Positions 17,722-25,447 of a DNA stretch of 64,000 bases are shown here, piece by piece. Made by a program: the position numbers and the translations under genes. The notes under the pieces are model-generated. The model ran no database searches and had not been told where the DNA came from. It saw only the letters and a list, made by a program, of their open reading frames with translations. Position 1 is the stretch's first letter. Each line of letters starts with the position of its first letter. This stretch comes from Bacillus sp. EB01 (GTDB lineage Bacteria > Bacillota > Bacilli > Bacillales > Cytobacillaceae). Location of the stretch: positions 1,001,746 through 1,065,745 of the forward strand of contig NZ_HG964497.1 in assembly GCF_000613125.1 (NCBI RefSeq). Reading direction: 5' to 3'.

Positions 17722-17740
17722 TCCCGCAAAGGAGGTTCCC

Positions 17741-17992
17741 ATGAATAAAAACTTACACCTGTCGAGTATCGTACTAATTATCGTTGGCATCCTACTTTAT
17801 ATCATTACTCTCATGAACTATGGTGATTATCGCAACTTCGGATACATTTGCTTCCTCGGTGCACTACAGTGTTCCTGCATTAACGCCTACCTTCAGAAAA
17901 AAACTACCAAAAAAGTATTGATAGCAACTAGTATTATCGTGGCACTAGCTTTCCTCCTTCTGCTTGTGGAATTAATCTGGCTAAAGGATTAA
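17741..17992 (+). CDS. Hypothetical membrane protein, 83 aa
   Basis: Three hydrophobic helices (SSIVLIIVGILLYIITLM, FGYICFLGALQCSCINAYL, VLIATSIIVALAFLLLLVELIW) with a short basic loop KKTTKK. AAAGGAGG before ATG 17741 fixes the start; the open frame upstream is incidental. Last of three small membrane protein genes, ahead of a shared terminator. Confidence 0.7.
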   Translation: MNKNLHLSSIVLIIVGILLYIITLMNYGDYRNFGYICFLGALQCSCINAYLQKKTTKKVLIATSIIVALAFLLLLVELIWLKD

Positions 17993-18012
17993 GAGCCCGC
18001 ACATACAAATAA

Positions 18013-18042
18013 AATGGCCTCCACAACATGGGGAGGCCGTTT
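18013..18042. terminator. Bidirectional terminator between convergent genes
   Basis: GGCCTCC (18016-18022) pairs with GGAGGCC (18032-18038). An A run on the left and TTT on the right serve both strands. Confidence 0.8.
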
Positions 18043-18054
18043 CCTAACCTTATC

Positions 18055-18390
18055 CTACTGCATCTGCCCGCCGCCATGATTTGGCAGCTGGTTCCGATAT
18101 CCCTCAAACTGCTGGGCCTTCTGCTGAAGCGCCTGATTCTGCGCAGGCTCGACCTTATACCAGCCTTCCTGGAACATCACATTGTACAAATGGCGCTGGC
18201 AATCCTGCGTTTCCTTGAAAATCTGCAGCACATCATTGTAAAGCCCGCTGTGTGAAGCCTCATTCATGAACACATTATACCCGTCCGTCATATACTTTTC
18301 CGTCGTCAGCAAATCATTGATAAAATCACGATCATTCATTGACGGATTCTTCTCAACCTTTGTCTCTGGATTCGAAATCGAATTACTCAT
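18055..18390 (-). CDS. Spore coat protein F-like protein
   Basis: Small Coat-F domain protein of 111 residues: DRDFINDLLTTEKYMTDGYNVFMNEASHSGLYNDVLQIFKETQDCQRHLYNVMFQEGWY matches the family helical pattern, with a Gln-rich C-terminal tail. ATG 18390 has AGGAGG at 8 bp. It lies 12 bp downstream of a second Coat-F-like gene, forming a two-gene sporulation operon by inference. Confidence 0.85.
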   Translation of the reverse strand: MSNSISNPETKVEKNPSMNDRDFINDLLTTEKYMTDGYNVFMNEASHSGLYNDVLQIFKETQDCQRHLYNVMFQEGWYKVEPAQNQALQQKAQQFEGYRNQLPNHGGGQMQ

Positions 18391-18402
18391 TTTCCGCACC
18401 TC

Positions 18403-18681
18403 CTACTGCTGCATATACTGCTGTGCATTCTGGTTTTCATGCGAGTTCAAGTGGCCAAGGATAGTCTCATAGTGCCGCGTATGCATCTCGCACACCTTCT
18501 CCGCCTCCGCACGCATTGACTCCATCTGGCAATGCTGGGCAAAGAAATGAGCCTTCTTCGCCGCCAGCAAATTCCATGTCAGCATATCAGTCAAATACAG
18601 CGCATCCTTCCCCGACAATACATCCGGCGGCTGCTGAATAAACTGCTGCTGACCCTGCATACCCTGATTCTGTTGCTGCAT
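18403..18681 (-). CDS. Coat F-like protein with Gln-rich N-terminus
   Basis: A 92-residue protein: a Gln-rich start (MQQQNQGMQGQQQFIQQPP), then LSGKDALYLTDMLTWNLLAAKKAHFFAQHCQMESMRAEAEKVCEMHTRHYETILGHL, a Coat-F-like helical pair. GGGAGG precedes ATG 18681; the longer upstream frame is not used. Partner of the next Coat-F gene. Confidence 0.8.
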   Translation of the reverse strand: MQQQNQGMQGQQQFIQQPPDVLSGKDALYLTDMLTWNLLAAKKAHFFAQHCQMESMRAEAEKVCEMHTRHYETILGHLNSHENQNAQQYMQQ

Positions 18682-18764
18682 AACCAAACCTCCCAAAACA
18701 AAAAATTCCTGCACCCTTAACATCCCCAAAACAAACCGCATTATGCGACACAATAGGGCAGATT

Positions 18765-18885
18765 AAGGACGCTTCTCCTTTGCCACAGAAGAAGGGACCT
18801 CCACCCATTGCTTCACAAAGAAGCGGAGGGACACCCTGTTCGGTCAGGCTTGGATGCCTCCGCTCGGTAACTGACAACGATTCGT
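18765..18885. repeat. Structured intergenic element, function unknown
   Basis: Several nested stems: GCTTC-ACAAA-GAAGC, and AGCGGAGG (about 18821) with CCTCCGCT (about 18861), within a GC-rich block flanked by AT-rich DNA. The reading frame through it on the minus strand lacks a ribosome binding site. It looks like a dispersed structured repeat or an RNA element rather than a gene. Confidence 0.45.
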
Positions 18886-18958
18886 TTTAAGGTCATCACT
18901 AAATTAATGGAATATTCTGTTAAAATGTTATATAATTAAGTGATTTATTTTACAAACG

Positions 18959-19321
18959 GTGGTGATTAAAATAAAAACGTTGGCTTTATATATGTTTGGA
19001 TTTATTCGCTTTGTAATAGTAATGATATCGATATTACTAAGTATATGGTTCTTGATAGCAGCTGCCTTTTGGGCGATTGTTGCACTAGTCGGGAACGAGA
19101 ATGATTGGATTAAACCATTAACTCAATATTTATATTTTCTTGCTTGTTCTTTATCGGTAGGCTTAATGAACGAAATTGAAAAGAAAATAAATAAAGAAGA
19201 TTATGATTTAATGACAAATAATTGGCTTTTAGACCTGTATTTACTTTTCTTAACAGCTCATTATAATTTGCCTAAGTTCATAATAAGGAAAATGATAGGT
19301 AAGCCAAATTTAAATCCATAA
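18959..19321 (+). CDS. Hypothetical membrane protein, about 120 aa
   Basis: Long N-terminal hydrophobic region (ALYMFGFIRFVIVMISILLSIWFLIAAAFWAIVALVG) and a further segment (YLYFLACSLSVGLMNEI), then a polar C-terminus. AT-rich, unlike its neighbours. The GTG start has only a weak site; an internal ATG at 18989 or later cannot be excluded. No family recognised. Followed by a terminator. Confidence 0.5.
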   Translation: MVIKIKTLALYMFGFIRFVIVMISILLSIWFLIAAAFWAIVALVGNENDWIKPLTQYLYFLACSLSVGLMNEIEKKINKEDYDLMTNNWLLDLYLLFLTAHYNLPKFIIRKMIGKPNLNP

Positions 19322-19384
19322 ACAGGAACTCGGTCATAAGGTGTTTTTATAAAACATACTTCGCGAAATTTATAAATAAAAGCA

Positions 19385-19421
19385 AAACTCGCCATTCAGA
19401 AAAATTGGCGAGTTTCTTTAT
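19385..19421 (+). terminator. Terminator
   Basis: AAACTCGCCA pairs with TGGCGAGTTT, followed by CTTTATT. Confidence 0.85.
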
Positions 19422-19464
19422 TGAAAATAGAATCCGTACGTCAATCTTTTATTAGTTAGACCCA

Positions 19465-19659
19465 TCACCCCTGCGCCTCAAGCTCAACCTTAAATGTTTG
19501 TAGACAACTCCTACAAATACAATCCTTCCGTAAGCTTTCCTGCGGCACCAGCTCAAAAATCCCCTGCGGAAACTCCTCATACGCACACCAGCAAGTTTCA
19601 CGCTCACCTGCCATACAGTCATTCTCTCCACCACAAATCGGACAACGTTTTCCCGTCAT
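19465..19659 (-). CDS. Cysteine-rich CWC family protein
   Basis: A 64-residue protein with the CWC pattern CPICGGENDCMAGERETCWC and a second pair CICRSC, consistent with a small zinc-binding domain. Function unknown. ATG 19659 is preceded by GGGGAGAG. Single gene. Confidence 0.75.
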   Translation of the reverse strand: MTGKRCPICGGENDCMAGERETCWCAYEEFPQGIFELVPQESLRKDCICRSCLQTFKVELEAQG

Positions 19660-19764
19660 ACCATCACTCTCCCCAAACCATCTATCCCCATTGTACAGCA
19701 AACAGCCTGTCCATTAATTGAGCATTTAGTGATAAGATAAAGGAAAAAATGAAAGGTGCTTACT

Positions 19765-20016
19765 ATGAAAAAACTCCCAATCATCCTAACCATAGCTGGC
19801 CTGGCAATCATCGCTTACGCCTTCACAACAGAAGGGATCTACCGCGCCCTGATCCAAATCGCAGCCCAAATCCTGATCGGCATCGCAATCCTCCTCCTTG
19901 CACCCCGATTCAAGAACGTGCTCCCAAAAGGCATATACTACATCTTCCTCACATTTATCACCGTCATGCTGCTCATGATGATCTACCTCTTCATCGACAT
20001 CTTTATCACCTACTAA
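19765..20016 (+). CDS. Hypothetical membrane protein, 83 aa
   Basis: Three hydrophobic helices (LPIILTIAGLAIIAYAF, LIQIAAQILIGIAILLLAP, IYYIFLTFITVMLLMMIYLFIDIFITY). AAAGGTG precedes ATG 19765. No family recognised. Confidence 0.7.
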   Translation: MKKLPIILTIAGLAIIAYAFTTEGIYRALIQIAAQILIGIAILLLAPRFKNVLPKGIYYIFLTFITVMLLMMIYLFIDIFITY

Positions 20017-20049
20017 ACAAAAGGGCACCCACCCAGGGCGCCCCTCACA

Positions 20050-20184
20050 TCAATGCTTCTTGAACTGATTATTCTGGCTGTTAACCTTATTCTTATTGTG
20101 CCGGATATTGTGCGGCCCCGCATTGCCCTTCACACTCGCCGCGCTGACCCCAGCATCCGACGGATCCTTCTTCAGCTTCGCCAT
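20050..20184 (-). CDS. Small basic protein, 44 aa, possibly spore-associated
   Basis: A 44-codon gene with a good site (GGGGTGA, 7 bp before ATG 20184). The product starts MAKLKKDPSDAGVSAASVKG and ends in a Asn/Lys/His-rich tail (NKVNSQNNQFKKH). Small, basic, Gly/Ala/Asn-rich and hydrophilic is the style of minor small acid-soluble spore proteins, but I do not recognise the family firmly. The product is hydrophilic throughout, which argues against a chance frame. Confidence 0.55.
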   Translation of the reverse strand: MAKLKKDPSDAGVSAASVKGNAGPHNIRHNKNKVNSQNNQFKKH

Positions 20185-20223
20185 CAAAAATCACCCCGTT
20201 ACTTATCCTGCCCTATTCTTTTT

Positions 20224-20275
20224 TGAAAAAATCGGTCGACGCCCTCAAGCTTCCGTCTCATCGCAACGCCCAAAA
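20224..20275. repeat. Degenerate 50 bp repeat, copy 1
   Basis: Sequence of the form TTGAAAAAA-GGTCGACGCCCTCAAG...CATC-CAACGCCC. Related copies are at 26731-26783 (inside the 3' end of a small gene) and 55011-55062. Confidence 0.5.
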
Positions 20276-20493
20276 TTCACCAAAAAAAAACCGGCCAAAG
20301 CAGGCCGGGGAAAGGGATTAGATACTAATCAAAGGGGGTAGGTAAACATAATTAGAGCACCTTTACATCTCCAAGAATAAAGGAAAAATATAAATTCACC
20401 ATAAATAAATGATTAACTTTTTCTTAAATCAACATCACGAAACACGGGAAACCTACTAAGACAAATGGCCCCGACAGAAGAGAGTGTGTACCC

Positions 20494-21414
20494 ATGAAAA
20501 AAACAACCTACCTGGCCTACATGAGCGCCATGCTAAACGCGCTAATCGTCGGCCTTTCATTTCTATTCACCAAAACAGCTGTCGAAGCGTCCAGCCCAAT
20601 CGACACATTGGCGTTTCGCTTCACTGCAGCATTCCTTGCCGTCAGCATCCTGATGGCCCTGAAAGTCATTAAAACCAATTTCGACAACTTCAAGCACTAC
20701 TTAAAGGTCTTGCCACTGACGCTGTTTTACCCAACCTTTTTCTTTGCGTTCCAGGCATACGGACTTCAAACAATCTCGTCATCGGAAGCAGGAATCCTGT
20801 CGGCGACAATCCCAATACTGACGCTGATCCTTGCATCACTTTTTATAAAAGAAAAGACAAACCTGCGCCAAAAGCTGTCCATCATTGTCTCAGTAGCAGG
20901 CGTCATCTATATCTTTATCATGAAAGGCAGCTCGATTTCATTCGCCGACTGGAAAGGAATCATCTTCATGATGATTTCATGCCTGGCAATCGCAAGCTAC
21001 ACCGTCATGGCCCGCAAACTGACAAAGCAATTCGAACCGATGGAAATCACTTATTTCATGCTCGGCGTCGGCTTTCTCGTTTTCAACGGAGCCGCCATCA
21101 CGATGCACCTTGCAAACGGAACCCTGTCCAGCTTTGCAAAACCGATGTTCGATCCGAACTACATCATCGCGATATTGTTCCTTGGAATCCTGGCGTCCTT
21201 CGTGACATCGTTGTTATCCAATTTCGCAATTTCAAAAATCTCCGCCTCACGAATGAGTGTGTTTGGAAATATGTCGACAGTCATCTCAATCGCTGCCGGC
21301 GCAATCTTCCTTAATGAAGAAATCCGCGCCTATCATATAATTGGATCGATTTTAATCATTCTCGGAGTACTAGGAACAAACTTTTTTGGGGAAAAGAGAA
21401 GAGGGGAAGCCTGA
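20494..21414 (+). CDS. DMT-superfamily (EamA) transporter
   Basis: Ten-helix EamA/RhaT family exporter, 306 residues, built of two EamA halves: the first starts LNALIVGLSFLFTKTAVEASSP and the second starts DWKGIIFMMISCLAIASYTVMARKL. Substrate unknown; B. subtilis has many such paralogues for metabolite export. The ribosome binding site is weak (AGAGAG). No operon partner. Confidence 0.85.
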   Translation: MKKTTYLAYMSAMLNALIVGLSFLFTKTAVEASSPIDTLAFRFTAAFLAVSILMALKVIKTNFDNFKHYLKVLPLTLFYPTFFFAFQAYGLQTISSSEAGILSATIPILTLILASLFIKEKTNLRQKLSIIVSVAGVIYIFIMKGSSISFADWKGIIFMMISCLAIASYTVMARKLTKQFEPMEITYFMLGVGFLVFNGAAITMHLANGTLSSFAKPMFDPNYIIAILFLGILASFVTSLLSNFAISKISASRMSVFGNMSTVISIAAGAIFLNEEIRAYHIIGSILIILGVLGTNFFGEKRRGEA

Positions 21415-21492
21415 AAAAGATGCAGCTTAGCAGAGTTAGGTTTTATCAACAATTTTTCTAACCTCAAGGACATTTTCGGTCGGCAGCACACC

Positions 21493-21640
21493 AAAATGTC
21501 CTTGAAATTGCTTTTCAAGGACATTTTACTTATTCGTCAGCATTAAAATGTACTCGAAACCTCTTTTCAAGTACATTTTCCCTATTCATCACTTCAAATT
21601 GTACTAGAAATACTTTTCAGGACTGTCAGCGCTTCCAATT
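21493..21640. repeat. Tandem hairpin repeat, period about 51 bp
   Basis: AAAATGTCCTTGAAA at 21493 forms a near-perfect hairpin with TTTCAAGGACATTTT. The next unit, at 21545, has AAAATGTACTCGAAA with TTTCAAGTACATTTT, so both arms changed together at one position. A third, weaker unit follows at about 21595 and a remnant at about 21636. It fills the gap between the DMT transporter and the Spo0E-like gene. Confidence 0.75.
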
Positions 21641-21704
21641 GCACTTGTTTGTTATCCGAAAACTTGGGATTTCCGTCTATTAAAAGAATTCACAAGAATA
21701 ATCT

Positions 21705-21902
21705 TCAGGCCATAGAGGTCGCACCCTTCTTCCTCGCCATCATCCGCTGAAACTCCAGAATATAACGGTCCAATTTATGACTCGCCTCAATCGTTGTCTC
21801 ATGGGCAAACCCAAACTCCAAACCCTTCGCAACTAGTTCACCACGTAAGAACTCAATATATCTTTGCAATTCAACCAGGTTCATTCTATCAGGCTTGTCC
21901 AT
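21705..21902 (-). CDS. Spo0E-like aspartyl-phosphate phosphatase
   Basis: A 65-residue two-helix protein with the Spo0E signature SHKLDRYI (SxxLD) at about residues 45-52. These phosphatases dephosphorylate Spo0A~P and so restrain sporulation; which response regulator this one targets is unknown. AAGGAGG before ATG 21902 sets the start. A hairpin with a T run lies just upstream on the coding strand and may attenuate transcription. Confidence 0.88.
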   Translation of the reverse strand: MDKPDRMNLVELQRYIEFLRGELVAKGLEFGFAHETTIEASHKLDRYILEFQRMMARKKGATSMA

Positions 21903-21924
21903 AAGCAACCTCCTTCCGAAAGTA

Positions 21925-21953
21925 CAAAAAAAGTTCCGGCTCGAAAGCCGGAA
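21925..21953 (-). terminator. Hairpin with T run upstream of the Spo0E-like gene
   Basis: TTCCGGCT-4 nt loop-AGCCGGAA followed by a run of T on the minus strand, only about 25 bp before the phosphatase start. No gene lies upstream on that strand within 1 kb, so it may be a leader attenuator rather than a plain terminator. Confidence 0.6.
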
Positions 21954-22406
21954 AAAATAAGGGGTTTGATGGTATATATCTATATTATAAAAGGGGGAGT
22001 GAGTTATGAAAAAGAATGGGGTCTCTTTCACCACGTATTTATCATAACGCTCAAATATGAACAAATTATGACCAAACCTTTAACATTCATTAAAAAGACC
22101 AAAAATAGGCTGAATTAAAGTATTCATATAAACTTGAAATTACTAAACCTTGATTGGCTTTATCGCTTTTTAAGTTTTCTTGATTTTGTATTATTAAATA
22201 CAATTTAATAGTAATAGGCCATAACTGAAGGAAAATTAACAAGATTAGTTGCTGAAATTACATAAAACAAACACACTAACTTCACGAACAATATTTAAAC
22301 ATGAGAATGCCAAAGCGTAAAGCGACACAGGAGGGAACTAACTGATACAAAAAGGGGTTATATACTTACTTTTGACTGTTTGAAATTAAATGTGGGGGAT
22401 GAAAAA
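21954..22406. other. AT-rich intergenic region
   Basis: No gene supported. A 13-codon frame at 22006 (MKKNGVSFTTYLS) has GGGGGAG and a TATATCTATATTATAAA stretch upstream, but is too short to judge. An AGGAGGG at about 22330 without a usable start suggests a decayed gene. Confidence 0.4.
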
Positions 22407-22889
22407 ATGCCAACAGAGAATGCTGATATTTATACTTTAGCCAAGTTTGGTGATTTGGAAAGTTTCATGAGAAATTTTGATAAGAAACAAATGAATAAAA
22501 AAAGCAGTAGTGGCTCTGGACTATTGCATTATGCTATTTCCGGAAACAGATTTGATATTGCCTCTTTTCTTATTGATCAAGGAATAGATGTGAATATGAC
22601 AAATGCCGATGGGCAAACCGCCTTACACCTTGTTTGTGTAAATCAGGATTTAACTGTTGCAAAACAGCTGTTGGAAAGAGGGATAGACGTAAATTTAAAG
22701 GGTAAATACGGAAATAATGCTATATGGACGGCTGTATTTAACTGTAAGGGCAGAAATTATGAAATGGTTGAATTGCTTATGACCTACAATCCTGATATCC
22801 ACAATAAAAATAAAGCAGGAAAGTCACCCTTGGATTTTGCAAAACAAGTAGGCAATGAGATATTAATAACTATATTGTTGGAAAAATAG
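22407..22889 (+). CDS. Ankyrin-repeat protein
   Basis: A 160-residue soluble protein with about four ankyrin repeats: SGSGLLHYAISGNRFDIASFLIDQGIDVNMT, DGQTALHLVCVNQDLTVAKQLLERGIDVNLK, YGNNAIWTAVFNCKGRNYEMVELLMTYNPDIHNK, AGKSPLDFAKQVGNEI. It is followed by an SMI1/KNR4 protein. In other genomes both families occur as immunity or regulatory partners of contact-dependent toxins; no toxin gene is visible here. ATG 22407 is preceded by GGGGGAT. Confidence 0.85.
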   Translation: MPTENADIYTLAKFGDLESFMRNFDKKQMNKKSSSGSGLLHYAISGNRFDIASFLIDQGIDVNMTNADGQTALHLVCVNQDLTVAKQLLERGIDVNLKGKYGNNAIWTAVFNCKGRNYEMVELLMTYNPDIHNKNKAGKSPLDFAKQVGNEILITILLEK

Positions 22890-23028
22890 TGTACATATTT
22901 AAAGACATAAGTAAGAGAATATACCCGTGAAAATCCTGGGGGAGAATAATTCCCTGGGTGGATTTTGTAAAAAGAATTTCATAGAAGGAATAATGGATAC
23001 TAGTAGGGGCTGATGGAAATGCAATGTA

Positions 23029-23547
23029 TTGATTCCACCTGCTGTTCCTGTAAATGCAGGAGCAGATAGTGAATGGGAGCATGTTGAAACTCGATTAGGT
23101 ACCAGGCTGCCCGATGATTATAAAAGTTTCATAAAGGTATATGGCACAGGAAGCATTGATAACTTTTTATGGGTTCTTAATCCATTTGAAAAAAATGAAA
23201 ATCTCAATCTCTTTGAAACGGGGAAAGCTCTTAGGGATGCATACCTGGTTTCCCAAAGTAATTTTCCAGAGGATTATCCCTATACTGTCTTCCCTGCGGA
23301 GGGAGGGTTACTGCCTTGGGGATTCACAGACAATGGTGATGAACTATACTGGCTAACCAAAGGCGACCCTAATGATTGGCCAATAGTCGTATATGAAACA
23401 AGGTCGACGGACAATTATCAATATCCATTGTCGATGACAGAGTTTCTGGAAAAATGTTTAACAAGGGAAATGGTTTGTGAGGCATTCCCCGAGGAATTCC
23501 CGGACGAAGAAGTAAAATTCCGGCCTCTTGGAACAAGGACGTATTAA
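23029..23547 (+). CDS. SMI1/KNR4 (SUKH) protein, N-terminus possibly decayed
   Basis: SUKH-superfamily protein: IPPAVPVNAGADSEWEHVETRLGTRLPDDYKSFIKVYGTGSIDNFLWVLNPF is the family core, with LLPWGFTDNGDELYWLTKGDPNDWPIVVYE further on. Start is doubtful: TTG 23029 lacks a ribosome binding site and the protein lacks the usual 15-20 N-terminal residues. Upstream, a different frame reads WVDFVKRIS before a stop at 22982, like a missing SUKH N-terminus, so the gene may be frameshifted. SUKH proteins often act as toxin immunity proteins; the neighbouring ankyrin gene supports an orphan immunity pair. Confidence 0.65.
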   Translation: MIPPAVPVNAGADSEWEHVETRLGTRLPDDYKSFIKVYGTGSIDNFLWVLNPFEKNENLNLFETGKALRDAYLVSQSNFPEDYPYTVFPAEGGLLPWGFTDNGDELYWLTKGDPNDWPIVVYETRSTDNYQYPLSMTEFLEKCLTREMVCEAFPEEFPDEEVKFRPLGTRTY

Positions 23548-23638
23548 CGGACCAATTTAAAACATTTACTTATTACTATAAAAATGCTGCTTTCATCGAT
23601 ATTATAGGATGAAACTCATTATATGTTTTTTACATTTA

Positions 23639-23758
23639 CTAATGCCAGAAAAAATGACCAACCTGCCCAATTACATCATCGGCAACGACGCTAACCGCTG
23701 TATAAAACGCTGCACTGCCTCCAACGAACAACACACAAAAAAGAACCGCATTTTTCAT
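23639..23758 (-). CDS. Small hydrophobic peptide, 39 aa
   Basis: Forty-codon gene with GGAGGAG 9 bp before ATG 23758. The product starts MKNAVLFCVLFVGGSAAFYT and is a single hydrophobic segment with a polar end. A shorter relative beginning MHNAVLFGGNAVF lies at 25333-25416, and both have the same roughly 42 bp sequence upstream (23821 and 25448). Function unknown; it could be a small membrane protein or type I toxin-like peptide. Confidence 0.55.
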   Translation of the reverse strand: MKNAVLFCVLFVGGSAAFYTAVSVVADDVIGQVGHFFWH

Positions 23759-23820
23759 AGAAAAACTCCTCCATTCAGTGAGCCCTTAACTGAATTTTAG
23801 GAAATCTATGTAAAAAGCAA

Positions 23821-23862
23821 TCGCCTTTTTTGTAAAGGTTTTATATACTTTATGTTACAAGT
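23821..23862. repeat. Duplicated upstream module, copy 1
   Basis: TCGCCTTTTTT-TAAA, then TATATACTTT and TTACAAGT; the same blocks in the same spacing occur at 25448-25489. On the minus strand ACTTGTAA and TATATAAAA could act as a promoter for the small ORF. Confidence 0.6.
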
Positions 23863-23974
23863 TAAATGGGGGAAGCCTACCGTTTGCCAAAAAACAGAAG
23901 TAAAACATATCCATATCACTTAAAGGGCGACACCCCTGGCACGTAGGGTCCAGCCAGAACAGGAGGAACCATAC

Positions 23975-24262
23975 ATGTCCAAACAACTGCTAATTAAACT
24001 CTTGCTCGACCCAACTGCCCGCGAGGACGAGCGCGATGATGCAGCCATCGGCCTGGCCCAATATGATGACCAAGAAGTCGAAGCCGCTCTAATCCAAGCC
24101 ATTCACGATCCAAACACCACCGAAATAATCAAAGCTAGCTGCGGCACATCCCTGGCCGAAATCTGGCTCCGAACCAACCGCATCGACCACCAGATCCTAG
24201 CCAACCTGCCCGAACCCGCAAAAACAGAAGCAACCGGGTTAATTAACACCAATCCAAACTAA
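23975..24262 (+). CDS. HEAT-repeat-like protein, 95 aa
   Basis: Small alpha-helical protein: LLIKLLLDPTAREDERDDAAIGLAQYDDQEVEAALIQAIHDPNTTEIIKASCGTSLAEIWL has the paired-helix HEAT/PBS-lyase repeat rhythm. Comparable short HEAT proteins can act as immunity or assembly factors; no specific role is assigned. CAGGAGG precedes ATG 23975. Single gene. Confidence 0.65.
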   Translation: MSKQLLIKLLLDPTAREDERDDAAIGLAQYDDQEVEAALIQAIHDPNTTEIIKASCGTSLAEIWLRTNRIDHQILANLPEPAKTEATGLINTNPN

Positions 24263-24287
24263 TGAATAGCACAAGTTTTGAAATTTC

Positions 24288-24395
24288 CAGGACAGATTTT
24301 TCGATATTCAGGACATTTCCCGAAAAATACAGGACATTACCCAACCGTTGCAGGACAGATTTTCAATTTTTCAGGACAAACTCAATTCCAACCCA
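24288..24395. repeat. 21 bp tandem repeat array, locus 1 (five copies) with tail
   Basis: CAGGAC recurs at 24288, 24309, 24330, 24351 and 24372, an exact 21 bp period. It ends in AAACTCAATTCCAACCCAAT, which is nearly identical to the tail of locus 2 at 51050-51212. Confidence 0.9.
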
Positions 24396-24561
24396 ATAAA
24401 CTCAGTAGAGCAACCATTAGAAAAACATTGCCAACGCGATAGTAAAAATACATACTACGGGTTGCTCATTATGCGGGAGGATATTTTATATACGGAAATT
24501 GAAGAAACGGAAATGTAACGGTTAAAAGGAGAGCTATTTAACTCAAATTGTGAGATATCAC

Positions 24562-24599
24562 AAAATAAGAGCCACAGAGAAGTAAATTCCCTATGGCTC
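24562..24599 (-). terminator. Terminator of the minus-strand hydrolase
   Basis: GAGCCA/TGGCTC stem with further pairing, followed on the minus strand by TTATTTTG. The rest of 24396-24625 shows no gene. Confidence 0.7.
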
Positions 24600-24625
24600 G
24601 ATTTTAAGTGACGGTCGCTGGCATT

Positions 24626-25264
24626 TCATTTTCCTTTCTTACAGAACCCATCCACCAGCACCATGACATCCTTCAGCACATCAATCGACCGCAGCGCATC
24701 ACCCTCAACTTGCAAACTGTGTTCCGTGCCTTCAACCAAATAGCACTCCAAATGTGGCTTGCGCTTTAATTCTGCATATCTCTCTTCCATATAAAAGGAA
24801 TCCTGGTCACCAATCACAACCAACCCATCGCGGCCACCCGACGACATCATCTCAAAAACATGATCCGAGTGAAGAAGCGGCGTCAGCCACAACGTACGTG
24901 CCGACCCAAACCTTTCATCCTTCAGTAAATAGCACAGCGCTTTCGTACCAATCGACTTGCCGATAAGAGAAAAATCGTGATATGTAGACTCGCTCAGAAC
25001 ATGATCAATAACCGCCCGAACATCCCCTTCAAACTCCTCGCCACTCAGCGCTTCCATCTCATCCCGTGAATACTTATAGTTCACATGCAGCACATCAGAC
25101 CCCGCTTCAAAATAAATCCCTGTCGCAAAATGCAGCAGTGGAGCCTGAGCAGTATAGCCCATGCCCGGCAGAACTATCGCCAGTCCACCCGCTGACTCAT
25201 TATGCTTAAACAACGTATACGCAATCTCCTTACCCCTCGAAAGAGCTGCCCCACCTGAAATCAC
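24626..25264 (-). CDS. Alpha/beta hydrolase
   Basis: Alpha/beta-hydrolase fold protein of about 212 residues: LAIVLPGMGYTAQAPLLHFATGIYFEAGSDVLHVNYKY at the front, nucleophile GKSIGT, acid in VVIGDQDSFY and His in EGTEHSLQ. Dienelactone-hydrolase/KANL3-like in style; substrate unknown. The frame is open to a TTG at 25342 without a ribosome binding site. I prefer GTG 25264, which has GGGGG 8 bp upstream and avoids overlapping the small ORF at 25333-25416. Start is uncertain. Confidence 0.7.
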   Translation of the reverse strand: MISGGAALSRGKEIAYTLFKHNESAGGLAIVLPGMGYTAQAPLLHFATGIYFEAGSDVLHVNYKYSRDEMEALSGEEFEGDVRAVIDHVLSESTYHDFSLIGKSIGTKALCYLLKDERFGSARTLWLTPLLHSDHVFEMMSSGGRDGLVVIGDQDSFYMEERYAELKRKPHLECYLVEGTEHSLQVEGDALRSIDVLKDVMVLVDGFCKKGK

Positions 25265-25332
25265 TACATCATCCCCCAGACTTTTACAATTATTATAAAG
25301 CCCTGGCGAAGTGAATCCAACCAATCTATCGA

Positions 25333-25416
25333 CTAAAGCCAAATAAACTTTCTGACAACCGTACCAGCTGCAGACAAGAACACTGCATTGCCGCCAAACA
25401 GAACCGCATTATGCAT
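25333..25416 (-). CDS. Small hydrophobic peptide, 27 aa, relative of the 39 aa ORF
   Basis: Reads MHNAVLFGGNAVFLSAAGTV and ends in RKFIWL. It resembles the 39-residue ORF at 23639-23758 (shared NAVLF followed by Gly/Ala/Ser-rich hydrophobic sequence) and has the same upstream module. The ribosome binding site is weak. Possibly a decayed copy. Confidence 0.35.
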   Translation of the reverse strand: MHNAVLFGGNAVFLSAAGTVVRKFIWL

Positions 25417-25447
25417 AATGTTTTTACCTAAATATGTAAATCACCCC

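Noticed and set aside
18587-18877. Minus-strand ORF of 96 codons across the structured element
   Set aside because: No ribosome binding site, Cys/Gly-rich odd composition, and it overlaps the Coat-F-like gene; it is explained by the structured repeat.
22006-22047. 13-codon leader peptide or signal peptide gene
   Set aside because: A ribosome binding site is present, but there is no downstream coupled gene and the frame is too short to support.
24470-24517. 15-codon ORF MREDILYTEIEETEM
   Set aside because: No ribosome binding site and no context; a chance frame is likely.
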